The notes under the pieces were generated by a model. That model saw only the letters and a program-made list of their open reading frames with translations, ran no database searches and was not told the origin of the DNA. The position numbers and the translations under genes were made by a program. A stretch of DNA of 64,000 nucleotides, taken from Alphaproteobacteria bacterium. GTDB taxonomy: Bacteria > Pseudomonadota > Alphaproteobacteria > Caedimonadales > UBA1908. Location: NCBI GenBank assembly GCA_021298595.1, contig JAJTHL010000017.1, positions 1-64,000 of the forward strand. The letters run 5' to 3'. The stretch's first letter is position 1, and each line of letters begins with the position of its first letter. Below are positions 34,338-42,985 of the stretch, one piece after another.

Positions 34338-35283
34338 GGCAAAACGCGTAGACTTCCTTAGCGCTTAAGTCTGACATTCGCCTTGGTGAAGAAGATGTGT
34401 GGGGTACTGCGCCGTACAACAATTTTGAGTGGGTCAGAACGGGACTGACCGCAAAAAGACCGACACTTGGCGTTCCGACGGCGGCTGAGGCGTTCAAAAG
34501 CCCGGAGTCATTGCCCACAAACAAGTCTGCAGCCTCAAGAAGCGCAAAAGTTTGTAGAAGTTTTAAATCATGAACACTTATGGCGCAAACACCTTGAGTG
34601 GTGAGGGCCTGTGTGAGGCTATCAATGGCCGCGCGCTCACTGGGAGCGCCACAGATAAAAAAGGTGCCAGCGCCAGCGCGCTTAAGGCAAAGGGCAAGCT
34701 CAGCGAAATGCGTTTGGGGCCAAACGCGCCACGCAACAGATGCGCCGACGCCGAAGGTGACCCAAGGGCGAGGAAGGTGGTTGTACGCCTCTTGAACAAA
34801 GCGACGATTTTCTGTGGGCACAAAAAAACGATGATCAGCGTCTACTAAAGGAATTTTCATAGAGTTCAACAAGGCATCAATATGCTGAAGGTGGTGACTT
34901 TTTCGAATGTTTGAGGGCAGCGGCGTATTGGTTGTCAAAAGACCCTGAGCGCCAAAGCCGGGTCCAATGCGGGTGGGAATGCGTGCCAGAAAGACAGCCA
35001 GTGCATGACTAAAGCTTGCATGGAGGATCCATGCTTCGTCGAAACCGTGCGCGCGCAACCTTTTCGCTGTTGAAAAGTTTGGTTTTCCTTCAAGATATAG
35101 AATCTCACCCACACTCGGGTCGTGGGAAAGCCAGGTTTTCGTGCCGGCCAAGGGTTTTGTGAGAAGCGTGATTTTTTGACCAGCCGCGCGTCTTGCCAAG
35201 GCGCGCATGTAAGGCAGATGCCACAAGGCATCCCCGATCCCAGAGCGCGGTTGTATCACGAGGATTTTAGGGTTATGCGTCAA
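34282..35283 (-). CDS. Glycosyltransferase family 9 (heptosyltransferase-like), copy 1
   Basis: The 333-aa paralog begins ILVIQPRSGIGDALWHLPYM, with the GT9 GIGD motif that copy 2 has changed to GISE. The C-terminal half has TFGVGASVAWRVWPQTHF and DLFVGNDSGLLNASAAVG. The Asp of the N-terminal GIGD motif is conserved across heptosyltransferases and may be catalytic, so copy 1 looks more canonical. It overlaps the phosphohexomutase gene by 11 bp. Confidence 0.87.
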   Translation of the reverse strand: MTHNPKILVIQPRSGIGDALWHLPYMRALARRAAGQKITLLTKPLAGTKTWLSHDPSVGEILYLEGKPNFSTAKRLRAHGFDEAWILHASFSHALAVFLARIPTRIGPGFGAQGLLTTNTPLPSNIRKSHHLQHIDALLNSMKIPLVDADHRFFVPTENRRFVQEAYNHLPRPWVTFGVGASVAWRVWPQTHFAELALCLKRAGAGTFFICGAPSERAAIDSLTQALTTQGVCAISVHDLKLLQTFALLEAADLFVGNDSGLLNASAAVGTPSVGLFAVSPVLTHSKLLYGAVPHTSSSPRRMSDLSAKEVYAFCHEKNLLAHWNSSHADVGL

Positions 35284-36655
35284 AGGAAACTCCGTGGGGG
35301 ATCAGAAGTTCTTTGAGCGTTGAGACGAGCACCTCAAGGCCTTCGGGCGTAAGAGATTCTGCACGTGCAACAAGAAGATCCTGGGTATTAGAGGCCCGCA
35401 CAAGCCACCACCCGTGATTGTTTTTTACCCGCACGCCGTCTGTTTCATCAACGGCAAGGCCTTGCTTTCTTGCCAACGCTCCCACTTCTTTTACCACGTC
35501 AAAACGGTCCTTTGTCACACAAGGCAAGCGAAGTTCTGGGGTGCCAAATCTTTTAGGGCGGGCGCGGTTCCACCGAGCAAGACTTTGATCACTCGTTGCG
35601 CAAATCCCTAAGAGCCTCAGGCCCGCATAGAGGGCGTCATCAAAACCAAAATACCGGTCTGCAAAGAAAATATGACCGCTAAGCTCACCCGCGAGGGGTG
35701 ATCCTGTTTCGTACATCTTTGTTTTAATAAGGGAATGCCCTGTTTTCCACATGAGAGCGTCGCCGCCCATGGCGCGCACAGCGTCAAAAAGGGTTTCGCT
35801 TGCTTTCACGTCTGCGATGATGCGGGCACCTGGTTTTGCCAAAAGCACTTCCTTGGCGAAAAGTTCCATGAACTCATCCCCCCATAGGATCGTGCCGTCA
35901 CCATCCACAACGCCGAGGCGGTCTGCGTCCCCGTCGAAGGCAAGGCCAAGATCACAGTCCTTTTCCTTAACGAGGGCCTGAAGCTCAACGAGGTTTTTAG
36001 CAACTGTGGGATCGGGGTGGTGTGCTGGAAAGGTCCCATCGATGGGCGCGTTGATGACATAATGTGTGCCAGGAATGCGTTTTGTTAGGGCTTCTACAAT
36101 ATCACCACCCGCGCCGTTTCCAGGATCCCATGCCACGGTAAGGGGCCGTCCTTGGCTGTAGTGGTCCTTAAAGTCTTTCACGAGATAGTCTACGTACGCC
36201 TCTTGTAAGGCTTGGGCTATGAAGATGCCGTCTCCTTGCACAAAACGTTCTTCGTCAATACGGTCTTTGAGGGCGCGCACCTGCTCGCCCCAAAAGGCTT
36301 TGTGAAAAAGGGCCATTTTAAAGCCATTTTGATCCCCTGGGTTATGGGAGCCCGTGACCATCATCATGGCGTCCGTATCCAAATGACGTGCGCAAAAATT
36401 TGTATAGGGTGTGGGGCCAATCCCCACATCTATCACAGTGACGCCTGTGGTCAAAAGGCCTTGGGTCAACTGTTGAAAAAGAGCAGGAGATGAAAGGCGT
36501 CCGTCACGTCCCACACAAACCCGTGCGCCCTTCGCCTCTTTGACCACAGACCCGAAAGCCTTTCCAATCAAGAATGCGCCGTCTTCTGTAATCTCAGGGC
36601 CCACAACGCCCCGAATATCATATTCTCTAAAAATTTTTTCGCAAATCGTTGCCAT
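35273..36655 (-). CDS. Phosphomannomutase/phosphoglucomutase
   Basis: The 460-aa alpha-D-phosphohexomutase has IFREYDIRGVVG at the start, the phosphoserine loop MVTGSHNPGDQNGFKM near 98-113, the metal loop AFDGDADRLGVVD near 240-252, the sugar loop GELSGHIFF near 318 and the phosphate-binding RASNTQDLLVARAES near the end. The AlgC/ManB type interconverts 1- and 6-phosphates of mannose and glucose. Its place between ugd and GT9 genes suggests supply of glucose-1-P or mannose-1-P for envelope polysaccharide. Confidence 0.93.
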   Translation of the reverse strand: MATICEKIFREYDIRGVVGPEITEDGAFLIGKAFGSVVKEAKGARVCVGRDGRLSSPALFQQLTQGLLTTGVTVIDVGIGPTPYTNFCARHLDTDAMMMVTGSHNPGDQNGFKMALFHKAFWGEQVRALKDRIDEERFVQGDGIFIAQALQEAYVDYLVKDFKDHYSQGRPLTVAWDPGNGAGGDIVEALTKRIPGTHYVINAPIDGTFPAHHPDPTVAKNLVELQALVKEKDCDLGLAFDGDADRLGVVDGDGTILWGDEFMELFAKEVLLAKPGARIIADVKASETLFDAVRAMGGDALMWKTGHSLIKTKMYETGSPLAGELSGHIFFADRYFGFDDALYAGLRLLGICATSDQSLARWNRARPKRFGTPELRLPCVTKDRFDVVKEVGALARKQGLAVDETDGVRVKNNHGWWLVRASNTQDLLVARAESLTPEGLEVLVSTLKELLIPHGVSFDA

Positions 36656-36664
36656 GGATTCCTC

Positions 36665-38032
36665 TTATAAAGATGCAGCGCTGCTTAAGGAGCTTGAGGC
36701 CACACTCACGTCGTCAATACCCACATCGGGCCGACCCACAGAAACATAGGAAAACCCTGCTTCTTTCATCTCCTTGGGTAAGTAGACGTTGCGTAAATCT
36801 ACCATCAAAGGTGTATTCATCATCATTCTGATTTTATCAAGATCAAGGGCTCGAAATTCGTTCCATTCAGTCAGAAGAACTACACAGTCCGTTTCCGTGA
36901 CGGCTTCATAGGGATCATGACACCATTCCACGCCAGGTAAAAGAGTAAGGCCCTCTTTTTCACCTTGGGGGTCAAAGACCTTAACGTGCGCCCCTGCCTT
37001 TTGAAGAGCAGGCACAATATCAAGGGCTGGACTATCTCGCATATCATCGGTGTTTGGCTTGAAAGTGACGCCTAATACCGCAATATTTTTCCCCTTGAGG
37101 TTGTCACCGCAGGCCCGCATGATTTTATCGGTCATTTTTTGGCGACGCCGGCCGTTCACCTTTACAACAGCTTCCACAATCTGGGAAGGCGCCCCCGCGT
37201 CATGGGCTGTTTTTACTAGGGCAAGAGTATCTTTTGGGAAACAAGACCCCCCATAGCCAGGGCCTGCTTGCAGGAATTTTTTTCCAATACGGCCGTCAAG
37301 ACCCATGCCCGTGGCAATGTCTTGAATGTCTGCGCCGCATTGCTCGCAAAGATCTGCCATTTCATTGATGAAGGTGACTTTGGTAGCTAAAAATGCGTTT
37401 GAGGCATACTTGATAAGCTCAGCCGACTCCAGACTTGTAAATAAAAGAGGGGTTTCCAAGACATGAAGAGGGCGATAAAGCTGACGCATTATCTCCTTTG
37501 CTTGCTCGCTATCGGTACCAATAACCACGCGGTCTGGACGCATGAAGTCTCCTATGGCCGACCCTTCACGCAAAAATTCAGGATTAGAGACGACATCAAA
37601 ACAAGCATCAGGCCTTGTTTGACGAATCAACTCGCTGACTTGCCTGCCCGTGCCGACGGGCACCGTGGACTTTGTGACCACGACCGTATACTCATTAATA
37701 GCCATGGCAATGCTCCTGGCCGCGTCCATGACATAAGAAAGATCTGCGTGGCCGTCTCCATGCTTTGGAGGAGTGCCAACGGCAATAAACACAATGTCAG
37801 CGTCGGCAACAGCCGCCTTTATGTCCATGGTGAAAAACAGGTGTTCTTTGCGCATATTTTCGGCCACAAGAGTTTCAAGGCCGGGCTCAAAAATTGGCAC
37901 CTCACCTCGCAGAAGACCATCAATTTTTTTCTTATCCGAGTCAACGCAGGTGACGTGTACGCCAAACTCTGCAAAGCAGGCTCCTGACACAAGCCCCACA
38001 TACCCACTTCCGATGACGGCAACCTTAAGCAT
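36665..38032 (-). CDS. ugd: UDP-glucose 6-dehydrogenase
   Basis: The ATG at 38032 gives a 455-aa protein starting LKVAVIGSGYVGLVSGACFA, the NAD-binding Rossmann motif at the N-terminus as in all Ugd. A longer upstream frame lies inside galU. VTKSTVPVGTGR, the catalytic Cys in GPGYGGSCFPKDTLAL (near residue 261), and VLGVTFKPNTDDMRDSPAL are all present. It oxidises UDP-glucose to UDP-glucuronate. The start overlaps the galU stop by 8 bp, so the two enzymes of the pathway are coupled. Confidence 0.95.
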   Translation of the reverse strand: MLKVAVIGSGYVGLVSGACFAEFGVHVTCVDSDKKKIDGLLRGEVPIFEPGLETLVAENMRKEHLFFTMDIKAAVADADIVFIAVGTPPKHGDGHADLSYVMDAARSIAMAINEYTVVVTKSTVPVGTGRQVSELIRQTRPDACFDVVSNPEFLREGSAIGDFMRPDRVVIGTDSEQAKEIMRQLYRPLHVLETPLLFTSLESAELIKYASNAFLATKVTFINEMADLCEQCGADIQDIATGMGLDGRIGKKFLQAGPGYGGSCFPKDTLALVKTAHDAGAPSQIVEAVVKVNGRRRQKMTDKIMRACGDNLKGKNIAVLGVTFKPNTDDMRDSPALDIVPALQKAGAHVKVFDPQGEKEGLTLLPGVEWCHDPYEAVTETDCVVLLTEWNEFRALDLDKIRMMMNTPLMVDLRNVYLPKEMKEAGFSYVSVGRPDVGIDDVSVASSSLSSAASL

Positions 38033-38936
38033 TAAAAAACGTCTTCCTTTCTTTTGCACTGGGGGGTGATGCCAGTAATTCTTTGTAGACCTCCATAAGG
38101 TCGGGTCGCAAATCCTCTCGGGCAAGCCCCACAGCCATGTTCGCGGCAAGAAAGCCCACCTTAGAGCCGCAATCATAGCGCGTTCCCTCAAAACGTACGC
38201 CTGAAAGAGGAGTGGTAGGCAGCATAGCCGCAAGGGCGTCGGTGAGCTGAATCTCACCGCTGGCTCCTTTGCCTTGACCGTCAAGAATCCCAAAAATGTC
38301 AGGATCTAAAATATAGCGTCCGATAATGGCAAGAGTAGACGGCGCCTTGTCCAGGGAAGGTTTTTCCACCACACCCTTGGCTGACACAAGATGTCCTTTG
38401 TCCTCAGCCACATCCATAATCCCATATTTCGAGACCTGGGTTTGAGGCACATCCATAACAGCCGCCATATTACCACCACACGTCTCGTAAGCCTCAATCA
38501 TCTCTTGAAGACACCCAGGTCCGCCGAAAATAAAATCATCAGCCAGGAGGACGGCAAAAGGCTCATCCTGGATATAGTGCCTCGCGCACCATACAGCGTG
38601 CCCAAGACCCAAGGGTTCTTGTTGACGCGTATACGAAATGCTGCCGGGTGTCATGATCAAAGAACGAAGACTTTCGAGTTCTTTGCTGCTGGAGCGTTCT
38701 TGCAATAAATGCTCGACCTCAACGTTGTGATCAAAGTGATCTTCAATGGCTGTTTTGCCGCGACCCGTCACAAAAATAAATTGTTCAATCCCGGCGGCGT
38801 CCGCCTCTTCTAAGGCGTATTGGATCAAAGGTTTGTCAACAATGGGAAGCATTTCTTTGGGCATGGCTTTGGTGGCGGGCAAAAACCGTGTACCAAGGCC
38901 AGCTACGGGAAAAATTGCTTTACGAATTCTTGCCAT
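38025..38936 (-). CDS. galU: UTP-glucose-1-phosphate uridylyltransferase
   Basis: The ATG at 38936 with AAGGGG upstream gives a 303-aa GalU starting ARIRKAIFPVAGLGTRFLPA, with the nucleotide loop and KAMPKEMLPIVDKPLIQYAL. FAVLLADDFI holds the metal Asp, and FEGTRYDCGSKVGFLAAN the C-terminal motif. Hydrophobic upstream codons to 39164 are not conserved. It makes UDP-glucose for the next gene, ugd. It heads the leftward operon galU-ugd-phosphohexomutase-GT9-GT9. Confidence 0.95.
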   Translation of the reverse strand: MARIRKAIFPVAGLGTRFLPATKAMPKEMLPIVDKPLIQYALEEADAAGIEQFIFVTGRGKTAIEDHFDHNVEVEHLLQERSSSKELESLRSLIMTPGSISYTRQQEPLGLGHAVWCARHYIQDEPFAVLLADDFIFGGPGCLQEMIEAYETCGGNMAAVMDVPQTQVSKYGIMDVAEDKGHLVSAKGVVEKPSLDKAPSTLAIIGRYILDPDIFGILDGQGKGASGEIQLTDALAAMLPTTPLSGVRFEGTRYDCGSKVGFLAANMAVGLAREDLRPDLMEVYKELLASPPSAKERKTFFNA

Positions 38937-39193
38937 CTTTGACCCCTTGATATCGCTCAAAATATCGTTCTTGTAGCTGAAGAAAACACAAAACACAAGG
39001 CATGAGCGCTGGGAAAAAGGAAATTGTCTGAGATGAGGCAAATGAGGGAGTAGAAAAACAAAGAGAGTGAAAATATAAATTTGGAATTCCTCGCTGGGAT
39101 AAAAAGGGTTGGCAAAAGCAATCCTTGCGTTTCTAAAGCGGTCCAATGTATAATGTAAATCCAAACAAGGTTATCATTTATAGGAGGAAAACA

Positions 39194-39907
39194 ATGGATA
39201 ACGGTTTTCGTCACACAGTTGTGCGTGGCAGGGCCGACACACAGTCCCTAGACATGGGCCTTCGCACGTACATGCTGAAGGTATACAATTACATGGCTAT
39301 TGGGCTCGGGCTTACAGGTGTGGTAGCCATGCTTGTTGCCTCGTCGCCGACTATGCTTACGGCTATTTTTGGCTCACCGCTCAAGTGGGTTGTGATGCTC
39401 GCACCTTTGGCCATGGTGTTTTTTATTAGCTTTCGCATCCATGCGATCTCGGCTGCGACGGCGCAAGCACTGTTTTGGATTTACGCCGCCCTTGTGGGAC
39501 TTTCCCTCTCGTCCATCTTTTTGGCGTATACGGGGGCAAGCATCGCTAAGGTGTTTTTCATTACGGCGGGCACCTTTGCGGCCATGAGCCTTTATGGATA
39601 CACGACTAAAAGGGATCTAAGCCAGTTTGGGTCTTTCCTGATCATGGGGCTGATCGGCGTGATTTTGGCGAGCATCGTCAATATCTTTTTGAAGAGCTCT
39701 GGGCTTGAATTTGTGATCTCGCTTTTGGGGGTTCTTATTTTCGTGGGGCTTACGGCCTATGACACCCAGCAAATCAAAAGTGTGTATTACGAAGATGATC
39801 ACCCCGAGATTGGCGCGAAGAAGGCCATCACGGGGGCGCTCACCCTTTACTTAGACTTCTTGAACCTCTTTCTATATCTTTTGCGCTTTATGGGCGACAG
39901 AAGGTAA
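39194..39907 (+). CDS. Bax inhibitor-1/YccA family inner-membrane protein
   Basis: The ATG at 39194 follows TAGGAGG. The 237-aa protein has seven hydrophobic helices and the BI-1 features: LRTYMLKVYNYMAIGLGLTG near the start, LFWIYAALVGLSLSS, and FVGLTAYDTQQIK near 198 with the conserved Asp of the family's pH or Ca sensing motif. It ends LYLDFLNLFLYLLRFMGDRR. Bacterial members are linked to membrane protease FtsH regulation and Ca leak; the role here is unproven. Ends in a bidirectional terminator. Confidence 0.93.
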   Translation: MDNGFRHTVVRGRADTQSLDMGLRTYMLKVYNYMAIGLGLTGVVAMLVASSPTMLTAIFGSPLKWVVMLAPLAMVFFISFRIHAISAATAQALFWIYAALVGLSLSSIFLAYTGASIAKVFFITAGTFAAMSLYGYTTKRDLSQFGSFLIMGLIGVILASIVNIFLKSSGLEFVISLLGVLIFVGLTAYDTQQIKSVYYEDDHPEIGAKKAITGALTLYLDFLNLFLYLLRFMGDRR

Positions 39908-39921
39908 GGGAAGCTCTAGAT

Positions 39922-39951
39922 AAAAAAAGCCCCCCTTTGGGGGCTTTTTTT
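39922..39951. terminator. Bidirectional intrinsic terminator
   Basis: A stem GCCCCC/GGGGGC (39929-39934 with 39939-39944) is flanked by AAAAAAA on the left and TTTTTTT on the right, so it can terminate both the rightward BI-1 gene and the leftward RES toxin gene that converge here. Confidence 0.9.
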
Positions 39952-39964
39952 ATGGGAACATTTT

Positions 39965-40645
39965 TTAAAACACTGCCTTTTTTTCAAAAATGTGAGCGAT
40001 TTTTTCGCCGTCCCAAACATACTCCAAGTGTCTTTCTTGCCGGCACTGGGACAAAACCTTGGGCTTAAAGACGGCAACGTTTTGGGTTTGGGGGGCGCGC
40101 ACGCTCCAATAAACGATTCCATGGGAGTCTTCTTCTTTCAGGGACCGTGCCAGACGCCGTGAGGCTTCGTAGGATGTCTTATGGTAGTGTCCTTGCTGCT
40201 CATACACCTTGTCGCGTAAATCGTGCAGCTCACCCGAAAGACCGCACACAAGAACGCGCATGTCGATTCGCAAGGGGGGCAGGTCTGTCGCGCGTAAAAA
40301 ACTCTCTTGATGATAGACGGTTTCTGCCATGGCGGTTTCAAGGGTTTCGGCGGCGTAGTAAACCCCCCAAGTGCCGTCACTAAACCGACTGCCTAAGGGA
40401 TTCAAGTGGGTAAACGCGGACATGATGTAGCTTGATCCAGGGCCGTAAACGCGGTCTTGGGGCGGAACAAGGCTTAGCTCCCCTACTTCTTGGCGCAGAC
40501 GGTCATTGGTCAAACTCTCAAGGGCATAAAGGGCGTCAAAATCTTCTTGGCTTGCCACGCGCTCAAAGACCTCAATGGTGGGAAAACGGCTGGGGATCAG
40601 TCGCCAGCATTTATCCCAGTGGATGCGCGCTGTCTTAATGGTCAC
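39965..40645 (-). CDS. RES-domain toxin
   Basis: The 226-aa protein has the RES fold residues: RLIPSRFP near 16-23, GSRFSDGTWGVYYAAETLETAM (Arg, then Tyr-Tyr and Glu) at about 84-106, and SHGIVYWSVRAPQTQNVAVF near 180. RES toxins of RES-Xre systems (MbcT, ParT, Xre-RES) degrade NAD or ADP-ribosylate targets. The GTG start has a strong GGGGAGG site, 48 bp after the antitoxin gene, on the same strand. Ends in the bidirectional terminator. Confidence 0.88.
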   Translation of the reverse strand: MTIKTARIHWDKCWRLIPSRFPTIEVFERVASQEDFDALYALESLTNDRLRQEVGELSLVPPQDRVYGPGSSYIMSAFTHLNPLGSRFSDGTWGVYYAAETLETAMAETVYHQESFLRATDLPPLRIDMRVLVCGLSGELHDLRDKVYEQQGHYHKTSYEASRRLARSLKEEDSHGIVYWSVRAPQTQNVAVFKPKVLSQCRQERHLEYVWDGEKIAHIFEKKAVF

Positions 40646-40693
40646 GGTTTCCTCCCCTTATTTATTGATAACGCTTGCTCTTATGAATAGATG

Positions 40694-41092
40694 CTAGTTC
40701 CAGCCGCCCCGCCGGCTGTCAAGGTATTGCCTGACCACATAAAGATCCGCCACATTGCCCGACAACATCCGGTCCAGGGCAGAGCCCCCGCCAAACAAAG
40801 GATCCTTGTTGGGACGCTTGACCCAACTGTCTGCCAGCGTTGGATCAGGAATCAAAATCTGAAGGGCTTTGTAAATGCCTAAAAGATAAGAAAGACGCTC
40901 GAGCGTATCATGGGAGATACGCCCTGATCCCTCTTCACGCCATTTAAAATAAGTGGATCTGGGAATTCCAAGAAGACAGACTTGCTCGTCGATATTCAGG
41001 CCCCAGTCCCGGGCGATATTGGCAAAGGTTTGAAGACCTACCCGTGTCATTTCTTGTCGTGAGATGCGTTGGGAACTTACAAGGTGCAACAT
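40694..41092 (-). CDS. Xre/MbcA/ParS-type antitoxin
   Basis: The 132-aa protein has a helix-turn-helix-like region (IARDWGLNIDEQVCLLGI, PRSTYFKWRE at about 28-55). A ParS/MbcA C-terminal toxin-binding domain (DUF2384) follows, with the signature NKDPLFGGGSALDRMLSG and the terminal helix ADLYVVRQYLDSRRGG. It lies upstream of the RES toxin gene, the standard order of RES-Xre modules. It should neutralise the toxin and repress the operon through the palindrome upstream. Confidence 0.88.
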   Translation of the reverse strand: MLHLVSSQRISRQEMTRVGLQTFANIARDWGLNIDEQVCLLGIPRSTYFKWREEGSGRISHDTLERLSYLLGIYKALQILIPDPTLADSWVKRPNKDPLFGGGSALDRMLSGNVADLYVVRQYLDSRRGGWN

Positions 41093-41129
41093 AAGAAAGA
41101 TCCAGAAATCATGCTATATTCCTAGAATA

Positions 41130-41143
41130 GTCCATATGTGGAC
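41130..41143 (-). promoter_or_regulatory. Palindromic operator in the RES-Xre promoter
   Basis: GTCCATATGTGGAC has GTCCA/TGGAC arms around TATG. On the minus strand it sits within the 17-bp spacer between TTGCCT and TATTCT, which resemble -35 and -10 elements. Binding there by the antitoxin would block transcription, the known autoregulation mode of this system type. Confidence 0.5.
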
Positions 41144-41193
41144 TTAAGGCAAGAGGGATAGACTTTAAAGAGAGAATCTAAGATAAAAAAAGT

Positions 41194-41235
41194 TTATAAA
41201 AAACCTTCAGATACCCGCGAAGCAGTATCTGAAGG
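41194..41235 (-). terminator. Intrinsic terminator after the HY/EGR repeat protein gene
   Basis: An 11-bp perfect stem (CCTTCAGATAC at 41204-41214 with GTATCTGAAGG at 41225-41235) is followed on the minus strand by a TTTTTT run. It lies directly after the leftward gene that ends at 41250. Confidence 0.9.
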
Positions 41236-41249
41236 CTGGGAGGACGACG

Positions 41250-42338
41250 TTAGTGCTTGGCCCCAAGCCCTCCATTAATAAGGTCCAAAAGCTCTTTTAA
41301 ATCATCTTGTTGTTCGGTGCTTAAGAAAGGGGTGGTCAAAAGGCCTTCGACCTCTCTTTTGTACTCTGGCAAAGGCGTCTTCTGACGATGTCCAATGGCG
41401 TGAGTAACTTTCAGACCTACGCATTTGTAACGATTCTTAAAGTTCTCTTCTGTGCTAGCTGCATCAAAGGTCATGGGGACGTCATCAATTGTTCCCCCAA
41501 TACTCGAGGGGGCAGCGGCTTTCTTTGCCAAGCTTGGTGCGGGCTTTGAGGACACAGTGGGCTTAGCGCGGCCGCCTTGAGACGACGAGGCAGCCCTATC
41601 CTTTGAGGGGGAGGAAGTTGAAGAAGATGACGCCGCCGCTGAAGATCCCCTTGCGCGCTGTTGCGCGCGCAGCACATCAGAAGGACGTTTGGGCCCTTCT
41701 TCACTGTTTTTGGGGGCAACTTTCTCAGAAGGAGAGGGAAGGGACGGGCTAACAAGTGGAGCCGCCATAATATAAAGCCTGTTTTCGTTGCGTCCACACG
41801 TCAGATAATGCTCTTTGGCAAAGTCAAGGAGGGAAAAACCCTTCTCGAGCGCGTAGGCTTCCACATCTCTATTAAGAGCAAGATAGGTCTTTGCATCAAA
41901 ATCTTTGGGAAGGGAAACAACAGATTTCGAAGTCTCTTCCTGACGGCCTGTTTTATAGGCGCGTCCTTCTTTTTTTCCGTCTGACAAAAAATGAGAAAGG
42001 GCAAAATGGATGGGGTTGAGGCCATGGGTACGGACGTGGGTTTCAAGGTCAGGATTTAGAGCGATATAATCGGTTTCTTTAAAATCAGCGGGAAGACCAA
42101 GACTCAGATAACTTCTGGCTTCTCTCCCTTCAAGTCGGCCATTCATCAAAAAATGATTTTTGGCAAAGGTGAACAGATCGGCGTCATGTTGGGCACCAAA
42201 GGCCATGGACAGGTCTTGATAACGGCTTACGTAGGTTCCGGCGTCAAACCCGTCTGGGAGGTCGTCTTGTAAAGAGGCGTGCGCATTCACGCAGAAACCT
42301 GATAGTGTGAGGGCAGTGGCAAAAAGTAGGTGTTTCAT
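41250..42338 (-). CDS. Exported protein with three HY/EGR repeats (362 aa)
   Basis: The signal peptide covers 1-21 (LLFATALTLSGFCVNAHA). Residues 25-190 hold three repeats of 50-60 residues of the pattern LPxxFDxxTYLALNxD, then FAxxHYLxxGRxExR (for example LPKDFDAKTYLALNRDVEAY and FAKEHYLTCGRNENRLY). A Ser/Ala/Lys-rich linker follows (about 205-275), then a short C-terminal domain. The same repeat occurs 15 times in the interrupted gene at 55202-57844. Similar YLxxNPDV / HYxxxGxxEGR motifs occur, as I recall, in RTX-type and glycosyltransferase-associated proteins. Function unknown; probably extracellular or surface. Confidence 0.75.
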   Translation of the reverse strand: MKHLLFATALTLSGFCVNAHASLQDDLPDGFDAGTYVSRYQDLSMAFGAQHDADLFTFAKNHFLMNGRLEGREARSYLSLGLPADFKETDYIALNPDLETHVRTHGLNPIHFALSHFLSDGKKEGRAYKTGRQEETSKSVVSLPKDFDAKTYLALNRDVEAYALEKGFSLLDFAKEHYLTCGRNENRLYIMAAPLVSPSLPSPSEKVAPKNSEEGPKRPSDVLRAQQRARGSSAAASSSSTSSPSKDRAASSSQGGRAKPTVSSKPAPSLAKKAAAPSSIGGTIDDVPMTFDAASTEENFKNRYKCVGLKVTHAIGHRQKTPLPEYKREVEGLLTTPFLSTEQQDDLKELLDLINGGLGAKH

Positions 42339-42443
42339 GGCTATTATTCGTCTCCTGATCGTTCTTGAACGACTTTAACATCCGTGCAATAAAATACATA
42401 TAGGGATCAAGTTTAAAAATGACAACAAAGATGAAAGAATATT

Positions 42444-42947
42444 ATGAAAAAAATCACCCATTCTTTTAAAGGCATTATCATTCTTACTTTGGCATTTTTT
42501 AACGTAAGTACATTATATGGAACACAAAAAGAGAGCTTGGATACCCTCGTGAATGGGTTAGCGCCAAGCGGTGTTTACAGTTACCTCAATGACAAACTGG
42601 CCCATGATCCCGTGGGAAAGATGATCGCCCCCCTCGTGGACCCTTTAATGATAAAACTAATGTCTGCTGAAAGCCCTTTAACGGCGGACGAAAAAAAGGG
42701 GCTGCAGGCTTTTTATCACCATTTGCAAGAGGCTAAGAAGCATCCCACGCCCTTTGATAAAAAGAAGATGAACGCTGATCTCGTCTCGGCTGCGTTGCTG
42801 CGTCAAGGACAGATGGTGCTAGGGCGTTTGATGGACGATCAAAGTCAGTTTTTGAGTGTAACCGAAAAAGTGGGCGTAGGCGCCTTGCAATTATCCCTTG
42901 ACAAAGCCCTCAGAAGAAAAGGTCGCTCACAAAGCTGCGCCCCATAA
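42444..42947 (+). CDS. Exported helical protein of unknown function (167 aa)
   Basis: The signal peptide runs to about residue 27 (FKGIIILTLAFFNVSTLYG). The mature 140 residues are mostly helical, with Lys-rich segments and LMIKLMSAESPLTADEKKGL in the middle. It ends with a basic RRKGRSQSCAP tail containing the only mature Cys. No family recognised. It is divergent from the three-repeat HY/EGR gene, 105 bp away, and convergent with the ankyrin-like gene. It ends in a clear terminator. Confidence 0.65.
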   Translation: MKKITHSFKGIIILTLAFFNVSTLYGTQKESLDTLVNGLAPSGVYSYLNDKLAHDPVGKMIAPLVDPLMIKLMSAESPLTADEKKGLQAFYHHLQEAKKHPTPFDKKKMNADLVSAALLRQGQMVLGRLMDDQSQFLSVTEKVGVGALQLSLDKALRRKGRSQSCAP

Positions 42948-42951
42948 ATAA

Positions 42952-42985
42952 GGCGACAAAATTTCTTTTGTCGCCAGTTTTGTTT
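42952..42985 (+). terminator. Intrinsic terminator after the helical exported protein
   Basis: A perfect 10-bp stem GGCGACAAAA (42952-42961) and TTTTGTCGCC (42966-42975) with loop TTTC is followed by AGTTTTGTTT. Confidence 0.85.
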
